Below are positions 41,511 to 54,814 of a stretch of 64,000 nucleotides of DNA, one piece after another. How positions within the stretch are numbered: position 1 is the stretch's first letter; each line of letters begins with the position of its first letter. The translations under genes and the position numbers were made by a program. Below the pieces are notes generated by a model. The model saw nothing but the letters and a program-made list of their open reading frames with translations, searched no databases and was not told the origin of the DNA. The stretch is from Paragordius varius (lineage: Eukaryota; Nematomorpha). The stretch spans positions 6,262,001-6,326,000 of the forward strand of contig OZ176056.1 of NCBI GenBank assembly GCA_964247055.1, read 5' to 3'.

Positions 41511-44500
41511 ATGGGAACCGATTCTGACCTCTTAAAATATGATAAAGCCTTAGTTGGCTATGTATGCAAAATTTGTGTTAGTCGAATTATAAATGATAAA
41601 TTGGATGAAAAGGAACAAGAAAATTGTAAAAACAAATTAAATTGTGGCAAAAACGATCAAGGTATGTTACCTAAAATAAAACAGGAACTACCGTTTTCGA
41701 AACAACCCACCAACAAATGTAATACACCAAATATAGAGTTATCAACTCCTTCCTCAGACCAAAATAGCCCAGCAGATGATCCAAAAAAGTGTGAAGAAAG
41801 CATTACACCTCCGGATTCCAACAGTCCACCCAGTATAAATGATGCAAAGAATATCGATAATAAAACGGGTAATGATAGCTCGATAAATAGCTTAATTAAA
41901 ACAAAATGCTTAATATGTGGTGATTGCGTAACCGCCGTATCTCCTAACAATGAAAACGTTTCCAAAAACGGGTCAAAAGTTGAAAAATGGATAAGCGCCG
42001 AATATAAATCTAAGGATGCTACCGCTATGTCACCTTCAAATATTTTTGGCGGTTCTGTGAAACTCGATCCATTCATGAATCAGAGAAGTTTAAATTTGAG
42101 TTTAAAACCTGGTATTTCTCAAACCCAACGCACATTGATTAATCTTAAAGCCAAAGGTAGTATAAAATATAAAAATTAAGACTTAAATTGCATCATAACA
42201 TTTTTATGATATAATTTTAAAAAGGATTTAAAGTTACTGGAAATATTAACCATTATTGATTTGCTCCGGAATGTATCCCAAAATAATTATTATCTGATTT
42301 TAACCACAAAAATTAAATTAATCAATTATTTTAATTTCTTCTACAATTTGTTTTCAAACCGTTTTTTGGTGGAACACGAACCGTAGGCAAATAATTATTG
42401 GTTGTTTACTTTCCGTATTTTTATTCTTCTTATTTTCTGATTTAATTAATTGACCTTAATTCCTATTGACGCTTCTTTTTGAGAAATAACATGGTTTAGG
42501 TTAGAAAAATAATTAACTTATTATTAACCATAATTTGCCCAATATCGAATTTTCGTTTAAGTGGTATATAATATAATATATATCTAACCCTAGATTCGTG
42601 GCAAAAAATAAATGAAATTGCAAAATCCATGCAAAAAGATTGGGCCCTATCCACAATATGGTGTCCGATGTGCAATACAAAGACGATTGGGTGTGTCAAT
42701 CCAAAAAAACAAAGTTAATTGTTGAATTTTATAAACCAATGTTATGTTCTAGAGAGTTCAGTATGTGTATGTATATAAAAATTACTAGTTATTTATTCCT
42801 AAGTTAAAATTGAAGCAATAATCACCAAAAAAGGAAATAAATTGGTTTTGAAACATTCTATATATGATGTCAGACTTTATCGCCGACAGCTGTTAAACAT
42901 GTGTCAAATTTTATAAAATCGCCAATTTTAAATGTCCCGCTTGACATTTTTTACTATTTTGATTTTATATAGATGTAGAAAAACCATTTACAATTAACCC
43001 ATCAGGAGGTGATCAAAAGATAGAATGTTGCAAAATTTGTGGAGTTCCTGAACCAGAAAAGTGTGCAATAATAAAGCCGACCAAATCCAAACAAGGAGGA
43101 GGAGTACAATTTAGTTTACCATATAATGAGGCAGTTACTCAATCAGTACTGGCTTCAAATATGAATAATCCCAATTTAAAAACCGGGTTAGTTCGCGGGG
43201 CTCAAAACCGATCTACCACACACTATATGAACAATCATAATAATTTTAGCGCTCCACTCCAAAGCGCCGTGCCAATTAAATATATAGCACCTAATGCGAA
43301 TTCCCAAAACAACGGGAAAATGAATGATAATAATGAATTATCATTTTGTCAATCCTGGAATGTTAATAAATCAAATAAACGAGTTCCTTTCCCCAAAACT
43401 AGACCGCTTTTTTGCCCAACATGTAAGGCATATTGGCCTCTTGAATCGGATCCGGTTATTCAACAAGGTACATTAACCAAAGCAAATCCTGAAGGTATTA
43501 ACCAAAAGATTAATCATCTCTTTTTAATTTTACATACGATAACGGTTTATAAAAATATTTTTAGCATCCAAACAACAAAACACTGCTTCCATATTGTCAA
43601 CCATTCCAATCATGAAAAGCCGATGTCCTTCTTGTTTTGTCCCATTCAAACCTAATCATGTTAATTCACAGATGCCGACGTTAAACCTTTCAAATAACCT
43701 TAAGTAATTGAATTTATTTATGATATGGTGGGTTTTTTATGATACATTAATAAGAATGGAAATTAAAACTTTCTGTTGTTTTTTATATTATTAAAACCCT
43801 AGCGAAAATTTAAAGTATTCTCTAGAGAATATTTGTAAGCTTTAGAAACAAATAGCAAAAATACATTTTTTTATTAGATTAAACACAACGGGTCAAAACG
43901 CAATGAACATGTCTCTGAAACCAAAAGCTCAGTATAAACCAAATCAAATAAATAATCAACCATGTTGCCCGATTTGTAAGCAGGCATATATGTATGGTAA
44001 ACAAATGCCCGTAAACAACGGTATTTTAATTTATAATCAAAATTTGCCAAACTTAAATTTTATGAACTTTAAAAAATCAAATTTAGCTCATGTGTTTTCC
44101 TGTCTTGTGCAAAATTTTTAACCTAATGTGTAAAACAAATTTTCATTTTTGGAAAATATCACACAATAAATTATTTTTCAAGTATTTTAACTGCATTATT
44201 ATATGATTATCCTGAAACTTTTAACTATCGATAACATATTTTTTGAATCTCATTTTTGCCGCACAGTTTTATGAAAATTATATTGTTAAATTTTTTTAGC
44301 TCCACCCATCGCAAACCCATTATTAAATAATAATGATAATATGGGTAAGCAAATGCCTAATACATATCCTATGCTTTCACGCATGTTTTATTCCTCTTCA
44401 CCTAGATATCTACCAACAAGTATTTTGTATAATATTCTTCTATATACAGTAAAAAGGAGAAATCATACAGACAAAATTTAAAAACTAAAAGGCACATATA

Positions 44501-47500
44501 ATATTTTAAAAGACAACCATAATTTTTAAACTTTTATTTTCCCATATATATATTATTTTGAGTGTTAAACAATGTCCATTATCATCTCTCAGATATATAT
44601 ATAAAAAATTGTTTTGAAATTATGGTTGTCTTTTTTTAAAAATATATGTCAAATTATTACATTTTGTGTGTATAATACAATTTTTACTGCATATGAAATC
44701 TAATAATGTTATAATAACTGATATAAATAATGTTAAATGTTTAGATCCCAATCTAACTTGGTATTTGGGTAATTCGCAACCTGTCCATCCTTCATTAAAT
44801 GTTGAGGCCAACACTAAGCAAAATACTCTTAGATATCAAACATATAATATGCAAAATCAGATGAATAACTTAGTACAACCTTACGCTGCTCAAAAACAAA
44901 ACAAACCACAGAATAATTTTGTTAAATGTTCATTTTGCCATAGAAATGTAACAATGTCAGAACCTTTGTAAGATTTTTGGGTTTTATTTTAAAATCTTGC
45001 TATATGTTCTTTAAAATTTATCGAATCATTTTTTTATAATAGAACGGCTAATATTTCAAAGTTGGCAAGCCAATATTATCCAAGTATAACCATTTTATTC
45101 CTACCAGTATAATTATTTAAATTTATGCTAATAAATTTATTATTTTTAGCTACTTTCAATGTCGCATATCCTTTGCCACAAAATGCAACCTTTCTTGATA
45201 CGGGTATGATTATTGCATATTATTTGCCATTACTAAATCGAAATTCACAAAAATTAGGCCATATTTGTGCTCGACAGAAATTAAAGCAAAAAACTAAAAA
45301 GCGCCAAGCAGCTGATTATTATATAACTAAACACTATTTAAAACTAACGTTCCTAGTCCTATCACATATTTATTTGTCTCAAAGATTAATATAAATTTAT
45401 AGATAATAATACTATTAATATTGATGAAATTAATAAATTTTAGATTATATCACAATCACCGAACTTGGTCAAATTTATATTTATTAATAATATTTTTAAT
45501 ATTTCCAAAATGAAAAACCTTATTATAACTAAAGCTAGATAAATCACTGATTTTACACTTTATTACCTTTTAAATTTTTTGTAGCGATGATGTCAAGCAA
45601 ACTACTGTTTAAATTGTATTGGTTAAATTAACATCTTTACCTGTTTTAGATAAAAACCTATAATTTTCAAAATTTTGTATATTTATAGTTCTAATTTTAG
45701 CTATTAATTGAAATCAGCTGATATTAAATGTAATTTGACAGGTTTTTTTAAATAATTATTTACACTTTCTTACCCTAATTTACATTTATTCGCCCGTTGT
45801 ATTAACGATTTAAAAATAAAATGAAAAAATGGCCGTGAAAAAGTTGGAGATGAGGGATTTTGACGCAATTTTACTCTTTTTTTAAAAAAATTTATGCGCC
45901 TAAAATAAAGAAAGCATGTATTTAAATTTGGCTCAAGCAAAAAAATTTTATTGATAAGAAATAAAGTAAAATACATAAATTATTATCCATATTATATTAG
46001 CAAGAATGACAGGTTCACAACCTTATATACCCATGCTGATGGATAATAACGGTCTTGTTCCATCTGGTTTAAACGGGACAACATTTTCCAAACTTACAAA
46101 TGAGGAATGCGAAGAATTCCCAACAATCGGAACTATTTACAGTGACGATATCGCTAAAGTCATTATACATATGGCTAATTTGCTTAATCGAGACAATGCC
46201 ACCGCAAATCGCTCGCGCGGGCCCAATTTGTCAATGTAAAATATTTACTTATTATAATATCCATACAAAGAATTTTTACATTTGTGTAATCCATTAAATG
46301 AAGTAAGAGCTGTACATTTGATAAGGAATTATCCAGGAAACATTAAAAAAACCTGGAATAACGTTTTAGTTTGTTACGATTTAATATATTCTAAAAATAT
46401 TCTGTTAAATGATACAGTTATAGGCTATAAAATGCATATTTTCAAATTGGACCAAATTATAGTTTTTTAGATTACTTTGGAGTTGTTAACTAGTCTAAAA
46501 ATAGAAAAGTTATAAATATTTGTTTTTTTCGCTAAAATATCCAATTTTTCGATACCTTAATGTTTAAAAACATTTTAAATAATTTAACTGTAAAATTTTT
46601 AATATATGATGGATTAAAATTAATCAAACACCGTTTTCTCGCATACGTAGATCACAAATTATATGCAAATGTCAAACATATTTGGAGGGACTGATTGAAT
46701 TTAAGGATAGTCAATCCTTTTCCAATTCTATCGATAATAATTCAATGGCCTTTTCATCGGATATGAATAGATCAACTTCTCCTGGTATGTATAATCATTG
46801 TTGATTATTTTTAGTAATATATATAAGGGTTGAATTTAAAGCAATGACCTCACATAGGGTTTAACCGTTATAAGATAAATATCAAATGCAATGCTATTTA
46901 GTGAAAATTTATTCTATGAAACTAAGTCTTATATATTTCTCTAATTCACACCTTACTCATACTTATTTAATATTGGGAAAGTCTATATATAAATTTTTTT
47001 TATTTCAGGGATCCTAAAGCACCATGGTAAAAATAGTTTACAAACGAATTTAAGCCTTATGAAAACATTGACGCAAAAGGTTCGACATGAAGATCGTTTT
47101 ACATACCAACGGATAAACCCTGTACAGGTAAAAAAATCTATAGTAAATTATAATTGGTGTATTTAAAATTTGGTATAAGTCAAAATATGTATGGATTGGC
47201 TTTTCTATATTTAATACTAACCGGTATGAGGCTTATAAATAATATTCAGGGTGATAATCAGTCTACGATATTAGAAAATTTAAACAGCTATGATTTTCAA
47301 CGCATAAAATTAACATAATTTTCTTAATTTACTCAAATTCGAATACTATAGTTTTAAAAATTATGGGGTAATTGACTCATCAATGGTGAATGTGGAGATA
47401 AATCAGGGTTTCGCTTTATCGTTTATTCTGTTTAAAGCATATCTTGAATGTATAAAGAGAAATGCAGATGATATGGTTATCTCCACAGAAACATTTTTTA

Positions 47501-50500
47501 GATGAATGTAAAAAATATGGTGTACAGATTACCTACACAAAAAAGTGGCAAACTAACTCGAATTGGCTAACGATTTAGTAAATATTAACAGGTACATACT
47601 CTTTTATAGTATAAAAATGAAACTTGGTAAATACAGATCGATAATAAATGCACTCACGAGATAAAACGTAGAATCGCCATGGCCGAAACGGCCACATGTA
47701 ATAACAATAAAATTTGGATATCCCATGATGTCAGTTTGGAAACAAAAATCAGGCGTGCCAATGCAACTAATTTAATAATCTTTTTTTGGAAACATGGACC
47801 CTAAAATTATCCGATGAACGAATATTGATTTAATAAACTATGGGTGTGGTGAAGGCTTTTTTAAATAAAATGGTTCAACAAGATAACCAACAAAACAATC
47901 CTTAACACAATCCTGAAATGTCATTGATTGGCATCTTCATCGGCACCAAACTATCCTACTTTTGCCACATTAAGAGATCTAACTAATTGAAAAAGTCCTT
48001 GACGTTGGGATTAGTGTGGACTTAAAAGGGACCGAAGATAAGTTGGATGGACAATCTAAAAGAAACCAATGCAACCTTGGCAGAACTCAGCAAATATAAA
48101 CTGCAATTTATAAAGAAGTGTTATTCACAATATCAAAAAGTCGACTTCAATTGTAACAAAACATCCATCCATCCTTTCTGTTTTAATTAAAATGGGAAAT
48201 GCCAATGTGCTGCTTTTAACGAGAACTGAATTAAAATTTGATTTTATACACACGTTTACAATTAAATTACAATGTAAAGATTTTAATTATAATTTGGTTT
48301 ATGGATATAATATTTTAATAATTAAAACAAATATTTATTACATTGTAACTAAAAATTTAATCATACAATTTATTATATATACTTTGATCCATTTCTGTTA
48401 TATAAATTATATAATAAAATATCTAACAAAACCATTATAACAAGTAAGAACGATTATGACCCACAATTATTAGACATAATTTCATCTGAATTTTTATATT
48501 GAAAATCATTTGGTTAAAAATATAATAATTGTTATCATCTGGATTATTTTACTATAGCGATTCCTGCAATGCATGAAATGCTTATTTTCTCTATATAACG
48601 CAAATCCGACCATGTCTCAAGGCGAACTGATAAATCATGCGAAAATTATTTTTCAGAATTCACTGGGAAATCGAATCGGTAATTTATTTAGGAGGTAAAA
48701 ATGTGTAAAAAAAATTTAGACAAAAAAATCGCTTTATATCACATTTGGAAATATAAATGTATTTGTTGAAATCTTCTGTTGTTTTTTGTATTTACTGGGT
48801 GTAGCCATAAGTTATTACCGGCTTGACTAAGAAAAGACGCCGGTATAAACAGACAATTAATTTCAGACCCCATTTTGTTTATTTGACATTAACGACAACA
48901 CACACCATGAATCCGCCAAAATAGCGTTTTATTTTTATCATTTAGTAATAATTACGAATTTAATAGAAAAAAACATTTACGATACGCATTGACATCAGTA
49001 GAAAGAGGCTGTTGAAAGTTATCGTGTGTAGGCAGATACATATTGTGAATGCTCTATCGATTTATTGAAAATTGAAATTTAAGATGTTATGTGATAGGGT
49101 TGGCGCTTTGTTTTTAACAAAAGCCGGCAAAGACTATAACCACACATAGTAGTGAAGACATCTTAACAATTACATGAAGATTAGCCATAGCATTTTTTAA
49201 AATAATAAATATATATGATCTTAAATTAATTTACCTATTTTAGATTTATGTGAACTAGCCAAAGATTGTATTGAATGTGCTAACCAAAAGTATGTTAAAA
49301 CAGCGCTAATAGCGGAAGTCCTTTATTTGGTCCGAAACAGCCTAAAATTTAACAAGGATTTAACCTTGAAAGATTTGGTTGAACTGATTTACATGATCTA
49401 CATAAAGTAGATATGAATTGCCTTAAATTTAAATCAAAAATCTTCTATTAATTTTGTGTTAAAAAGGATTATTTTTTAAGCATTTAAATTATTTATGCTT
49501 TTTTAGCTTGAAAGAATTAGCAAGGACTGGTGTGTTGCCTAACCCTATGATTACTTGTCCACAATATACCAACTCATACATGGAATCGGTATAATACTAT
49601 TTTTTGTATTATATAATATACCGGTAATTCCTAGATAGGGAATTTGTATGTTTTTCGGCCAAAATGTTTTAGATAAACGAAAGTATTTTAAAGCAATTTT
49701 AGTTGATTATTAAAGATCCATTCATATAATTATAAAAGGTTATATATATATTTATATATATATATATATATATATATTTGCCGCTGGTTTTTTCATAAAC
49801 TTTAAATGAAGAGTAGGTGTAAGTGATTGTGGGATTTTAAATAGTATATATGATTAAGGGCTTTGTATTTTATTAGGGTAGGGCGGAATATTATATATAA
49901 TAAAAAGTCCTAAAATGATAAGATCCAAGAAATATCTTTTTATATTTTTTCATACTCACTTTTTGGTGATTTTTAACACCATATAAAAATATTTATAAAA
50001 TAGCTTAAAAATTAACATTGATAGTTTTGCAGTTATTTAATACTTGCTAAAATAAATTCTTTACCTAAATCTTTAAACTAAATCTTGATATACCTTAAAG
50101 GTAACTATTATCAGGACTTGTTTGTAACTTTCTATTGAAACGAAATACCAATATTCCTATTGTTAAAAAAAACTTTTTGATGCCACAAAGATAGTTGTAA
50201 TTTATTTATTTAGCTTTGATCCTTAAATAATTAAGTGACTGATTGTAAAAAAACTACTTATACTTTAAATTAAATTTGAAACATATAGCACATGAAACAA
50301 ATTCAATCTGAAATAGCCAATCGAATATGCAGTTTGCAAAGGAAATATCCATTTTTAACTCCACGAACTATTATGATGTGTTGTTTCGATGCTTATAAGC
50401 AATTACAAGAAAAGGGTACACTTTTTACTGCTATATATCTTTTATTAAGTTAAATTTGTACATATTATATCTTGTGGACAAAATTTGTTTGGAGGCGTAA

Positions 50501-52823
50501 TCATAACTAATTACCGGTTTCATTCATAAAAAGCGTGGGCGAAAAGTAAGCGGACGATTAATTTGATTCAAACCCTATTTTGTTCATCCTACATACTACA
50601 AACATTCATAATTTTAATGTCCGCCAAAAAGTAGCGTCTCATTTTATCATTCATTAATAATGTCGTATTTGATTTGTACAACATCCATGGATACATTGTT
50701 TTCCGTATCCCATTAGAAGAAAATGCTGTTGGTCATCGTTTGTTTGTAGTAGAAACATATAGTAAACATGCTTCATCGATTAAAACAAGAATAACCAACA
50801 CGCTGCCTGCGAAAAATTTGGACATCTATATTTGCAAAATACTAACAAAATCTAAGTAAAATCGATAATAATTATACAAGTTTTTCTGAATAAGTCAACC
50901 CAATTGGCAACGAACTAGATAAAATTACTATTATTGGTTTACATTTTAAAATCATGTGTTTGAAACCTAATAAAATATTTATTACTGTCCATATACTTTT
51001 TAAATGCGGCCCGTCGGGGTTCTTGAGTAGAAAATACCGCCAGTAAAAGTTGTGATCTCTATGAAAGAAATCCGGTGTAATAGATCACCCAACTGCGGTG
51101 ACGATAATATGGACGACCAAACTTATTGGCTCATTCTTTTTATCACCTATGAGCAATGGGAAAGAGAACTTGATAAATAGGTTCCTATGCAGATCATCTA
51201 ATCAAAAACGCAAAGTAAGTTGTCAACGTCACGAAAGAAAATCATTTGTGCATCATGACTGGTGATGTAAAGTTTTTATGTAAATCCTAAGCGTAAATAG
51301 ACCCAAATTGCTTCGGCAAGAAGTTATAATCGGTGTTTAGTAGGACCAGATTGTTGTTGGGCATTTGGGCTTTTGAAGTCCGTAAATCTTTTAATACGCT
51401 AATCAAAAAAGGACTGGAATGGGCCAGAAGACAATGCAAATTGAGATTCCCAGTGTTCCCTCATACTTCACAACCAGTTAAGATGACTTAATCGCTTTGA
51501 TAGGATTTTTATGCATCCGCTGACATGACTCCCAGGGTTACATATTCGCATTGAATTCTCGCAGAGCAGCACTTAAATTATTTCAAAAAAGTTAGAAAAT
51601 GCTTAACGAATAGTTTTCCGCATAAAAATTATATATTAACTAAAAGATGGGCAAAATGTGTGGAAGCCAACGCACAATATTGTGCATTGAATACAATTGA
51701 TTTCCTTTCAAAATTACAATGTTTTCAAATCGGTAAAAACCTCTAGATTTAGTATGTGATCATATTTTGAGTAATTAAAATAACTTGAAATAAAGATTGT
51801 ATTTTGAAGTTTATGCTCTAGTATTTTATTTCAAATATTATCTATCTAAAATTTTTAGAGGCTATTTTTTATAATTAGAAAATAAAAGTGGCTCACAATT
51901 TTGTGGTAAAGCAAATTATTCATTGCAAAACGGTCCAAACATAACAAATGATTACGCAGGACAATTTGCACCTAATTGGTCATCCTCGCAAAATATATAT
52001 AAAAAAAGTTATGAAAATAAATCGTTGGCCGAACTTTTGGATTCTTTAAAGGTTATATATATATATATAAGTATGCATTTTATTGTCTGTTAAGTAAATT
52101 TATGGACAGTCAAATAAAAGAATGGTTAATATAAAAAATACTCCTCCACAAAATTATTTTACTGCACATATAAAAGTTTATTTTCTCTAGCGGGGTTCTG
52201 ACTTTTGGCTTTGAAGCTATCATTTAAGGAAGTATTTTCTACTTTTTAATAAACGTGGGCTAATTGCGCAACTTTTCGCTAACAAACAAATATGAGAAAA
52301 GTGATTTGAAACCAAAAACAACACGCGAATCCCGATGCTATTTTTAATAGAATATATATTTTTTATCAGGATATATTTTTTATACCACCGATTTTTTGCA
52401 CTGTCAATATGTATCCATATTCATTATATTTATTCTTTTGATCTAACCCAATTTTATATTAAATTTTATAGCAATCAACTCGAGATTTAAGGAGCACACT
52501 CAGTAAAATTCAGGTTCAAGGAAAAATTTTGGATCGCAAAGGTGATTTGGCACGCTATGCTGTCAGATGTGATGCCAACGCGAACGCGACAAATGGGAAC
52601 GAAAGAAAATACATTGTAGAAATCGAGCCAGCCTCTGAAGAAATTGTAAAGGGAAAAAAATCTATTAAAAAAAGAGAGGATGAAACCCCTACACCAGAAC
52701 AAGTATAAAATAAATAAAAATTCAAAAAACGCCAAAAAATAAATTTTCATAAAATTGCTGTATTAGGTATCACCGAAAAAAAGTGCAAGGAAAAGAAACA
52801 AGAAAAAATCAGTCGATCAATAA
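41511..52823 (+). CDS. Uncharacterised multi-CxxC protein, 19 exons
   Basis: Exons: 41511-42156, 42594-42713, 42973-43494, 43565-43703, 43878-44020, 44300-44419, 44745-44967, 45043-45083, 45150-45203, 46001-46235, 46651-46784, 47009-47127, 48558-48678, 49244-49406, 49507-49588, 50289-50415, 51879-52051, 52472-52702, 52767-52823. Every GT-AG junction keeps phase; 1,149 residues. I do not recognise the family. Cys pairs in order: VCKIC, CLICGDC, WCPMC, CCKICGVPEPEKC, FCPTC, RCPSC, CCPIC, KCSFC, ICKC, QCMKC, then CELAKDCIEC. Each looks like half of a zinc knuckle, separated by long Asn/Pro/Gln/Ser-rich stretches. Exons 14-17 read as helical (LIAEVLYLVRNSL; IANRICSLQRKY). The end is charged and basic (KKSARKRNKKK), a likely nuclear signal. 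It may be a zinc-binding nuclear scaffold; that is inference. Small exons 8 and 9 and the start are the least certain. Confidence 0.75.
44447..44689. mobile_element. CAGTAAAAA-ended MITE in intron 6 of the multi-CxxC gene
   Basis: Left end 'tacagtaaaaaggagaaatc' and right end 'gtataatacaatttttactg'. Subterminal 'gacaaccataatttttaaac' and 'tatggttgtcttttttt' are family blocks. It begins 27 bp after the exon 6 donor and ends 55 bp before exon 7. Confidence 0.75.
45204..46000 (+). other. Intron 9 of the multi-CxxC gene, with an optional exon
   Basis: A stretch from 45258 (after AAAAATTAG) is open, in phase with exon 9, and reads HICARQKLKQKTKKRQAADY. It ends in a stop without a usable donor, so it could be an alternative last exon giving a shorter protein. 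Skipping it, exon 9 joins exon 11 in phase. Confidence 0.4.
47330..48150 (+). mobile_element. Decayed LINE reverse-transcriptase fragment in intron 12 of the multi-CxxC gene
   Basis: Near 47400-47500 the + strand reads like 'QGFALSFILF' and 'RNADDMVIST', relics of the RT blocks 'QG.pLSP.LF' and 'YADDM'. Near 47640-47770 it reads 'CTHEIKRRIAMAETA' and 'SLETKIR', the following RT-tail region. Numerous stops and frame changes. It probably belongs to the same LINE family as 40808-41183. Confidence 0.6.
48800..49070 (+). mobile_element. Mariner 5' fragment in intron 13 of the multi-CxxC gene
   Basis: 'taccggcttga', 'cagacaattaatttcagacc', 'ccgccaaaatagcgttttat' and 'tttttatcatttagtaataa' match the non-coding 5' part of the mariner at 50490 and the relic at 15690. 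A short N-terminal transposase-like piece follows, then similarity stops. Confidence 0.5.
50490..51790 (+). mobile_element. Decayed mariner transposon in intron 16 of the multi-CxxC gene
   Basis: After the family 5' part (50490-50660), an N-terminal DNA-binding region reads NIHGYIVFRIPLEENAV (from about 50677), the mariner 'hIR..llfef..g.nA' start. Downstream come 'HDW.CK...ILSVNRPKL' (the 'TGDEKW..y.nP.rk' block, about 51250-51310) and near 51580-51710 'KKVRKWLNE', 'KMGKMCGSQRTI', the family end ('W...WF...GI..LP.RW.KCV...GQY'). An inserted hAT fragment (about 50880-51055) interrupts it. Inactive. Confidence 0.65.
50880..51055. mobile_element. hAT 3' fragment inside the mariner relic
   Basis: 'gaataagtcaacccaattgg', 'caacgaactagataa' and 'aaatgcggcccgtcggggttcttgagtagaaaat' match the fragment at 23640-23760 and the right part of the element at 60834. 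The terminal bases are lost. Confidence 0.45.
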
Positions 52824-53084
52824 ATCCAAACTGCAAAATAGTTTGAATCGTAAATTATTCGTTTTTTTGGATATAAACAGATTTTATTCCTGCCTTCCCG
52901 ATTTATTGGGAACCTACATATTTCTGCATAGTTTGTGATACTTCCATTTTCTTATTCATTTTTTCATCTGTATATACTTAAACTTCTGTACAACTTTACA
53001 AATAAATTTCATATGCTTCAAATTAATTATAATATTATATAAAATCTAAATTTGGTATACACAGAAACATTTAAAGCGATATTT

Positions 53085-53122
<38 letters not shown>

Positions 53123-53354
53123 TTTTACAGGAGGCGTGTCTAACACGCGGCCCTTCGTGCTATGCGCGGCATATTTAAAAATTGGAACTCAATAATGTAC
53201 AAAAATATAATAACATAATCTTAGTAAAACTAATATTTCTTAATCAATTTTTTTAAGTGAATTCATATGATTAGCAAAGAAAAAATTGTTATATTGTGCT
53301 TGCATTTTCCTCTCTTGTGTTCAATTTCTAATGAATTATGTAAGAACCCCTATA

Positions 53355-54814
53355 TATACCATTTCCCAGTCTAAATAAACGTTTTCCTAGTCAATCAAAA
53401 CATTTTCCCAATCAATCGAAACGTTTTCCCAGTAAATCGAAACATTTTCCCAGTCAATCGAAACGTTTTCCCAGTCAATCGAAACATTTTCCCAGTCAAT
53501 CGAAACATTTTCCCAGTCAATAAAAACATTTTCCCAATCAATAAAAACGTTTTCCCAGTCAATAAAAACGGTTTTATTTTTGATGATAAATATCAAACAA
53601 GAATATAAATACAACTTTTAACCATTATTATCGTAATATTAGGATATAATTTTATATAAAAACACAAATATTGAATGACAATTTTTCCCAGTATATTCCA
53701 GTGCACAATCATTAATGGCTTATTCGTTAAATGTTATATTTTTGGAATTTGAGTTAAGATAATATTGTTTATTTTATCGATGGTTCGCATTAATATTTGC
53801 GGAACGCTTCAATTAATTTTTAAATATGTCCGGTTTGTCGATGAAAATACTGTCGGAAAATATATCTTAACGAAAATTTTTTTGATAAAAATGTTTTGAT
53901 TTAAAAATATTTAATAAAAAGGATATTTGACTAAAACAGTGGTGTCCAGCCAACTGGCTTCGCGGGCCGCATTTCTTACTCAAAAAGCACGGCTTTCCAC
54001 ATTTGAAATATATATGGGAATTCACATAATTTTATTAGACTGTAAAATAAAAACATAATATAACAATTTTTTTTAATTCATTACCAATTTAATAGATTCA
54101 TTCATAATAATTGCGTAAGAAATATGAATATTACTAAGTTTTTGTGGGCATATTTTTGCATATGGTTTTCCAAATTTTTTGCGGCCCGCACAAAGATACT
54201 CGGAAGGCCGCCTTAGGCCCCCGCTGAACCAAATGATAAAAATTATTAAATTAGCGTAAAATTTATGTTTAAGATCCAATATTAAGTGTTAAATGACCTT
54301 TGTGATAAAAATGGTATATTTTTATAAATTTTATTAATTACTCCGTAACTATACATTTTTTAAGTTAGCCGCATATATTAATGAAAACCATCGATAAAAT
54401 AAAAAATATTATCTTAACTCAAATTCCAAAAATATAACATTTAACGAATAAGCCATTAATGATTTTGCACTGGAATACTGGGAAAAATTGTCATTCAATA
54501 TTTGTGTTATTATATAAAATTATATCCTAATATTACGATAATAATGGTTAAAAGTTGTTTTTATATTCTTGTTTTGATATTTATCATCAAAAATAAAACC
54601 GTTTTTATTGACTGGGAAAACGTTTTTATTGATTGGGATAAAGTCGGATAACTGATATATGATGGGTATAAATATCAAACATATTACTGTGAGTGTGGGA
54701 AAATGTTTCGATTGACTGGGAAAATGTTTTGATTGACTGGGAAAACGTTTCGATTGACTGGGAAAATGTTTCGATTGACTGATAAAACTTTTATTTAGAC
54801 TGGGAAATGGTATA
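53355..54814. mobile_element. TATACCATTT fold-back element, subfamily A
   Basis: Termini TATACCATTTCCCAGTCTAA and its inverse TTAGACTGGGAAATGGTATA. Each arm (about 445 and 465 bp) starts with an array of 21-bp units of the type 'ttttcccagtcaatcgaaac' (about ten left, about eight right, the right array broken by a short insertion), then a near-perfect inverted unique part. The centre is occupied by a hAT copy (53937-54226). The repeated peptide frames (FIDWENV) come from the 21-bp period and are not a gene. No transposase, so non-autonomous. Confidence 0.85.
53937..54226. mobile_element. hAT MITE nested in the fold-back element
   Basis: Starts CAGTGGTGTCCAGCCAACTGG, with 'cttcgcgggccgcatttctt', and ends 'gcggcccgcacaaagatac' … 'ggcccccgctg'. 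Same family as 9015 and 60834; the right end is diverged. About 290 bp. Confidence 0.65.

Noticed and set aside
41657-42076. Minus-strand frame of 139 codons opposite exon 1 of the multi-CxxC gene
   Set aside because: Shadow of the plus-strand exon, whose splice phases and Cys pairs mark the real coding strand.
45258-45394. Exon 10 candidate of the multi-CxxC gene (HICARQKLKQK…)
   Set aside because: In phase with exon 9 but has no usable donor before its stop; exon 9 joins 46001 in phase without it. Kept only as a possible alternative end.
47251-47319. Candidate exon GDNQSTILENLNSY… after exon 12
   Set aside because: Phase fits exon 12, but it runs to a stop without a donor, whereas exon 12 joins 48558 in phase and adds a CxxC pair. 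It may be an alternative last exon.
48192-48440. 82-codon frame after the LINE relic
   Set aside because: Ile/Tyr/Asn-rich low-complexity translation, no splice context and no recognisable family; typical of AT-rich DNA.
53387-53614. Minus-strand frame with repeated FIDWENV units, looking like a repeat protein
   Set aside because: It is produced by the 21-bp units of the fold-back arm, a multiple of three. There is no signal of coding outside the array, and the other arm repeats it inverted.
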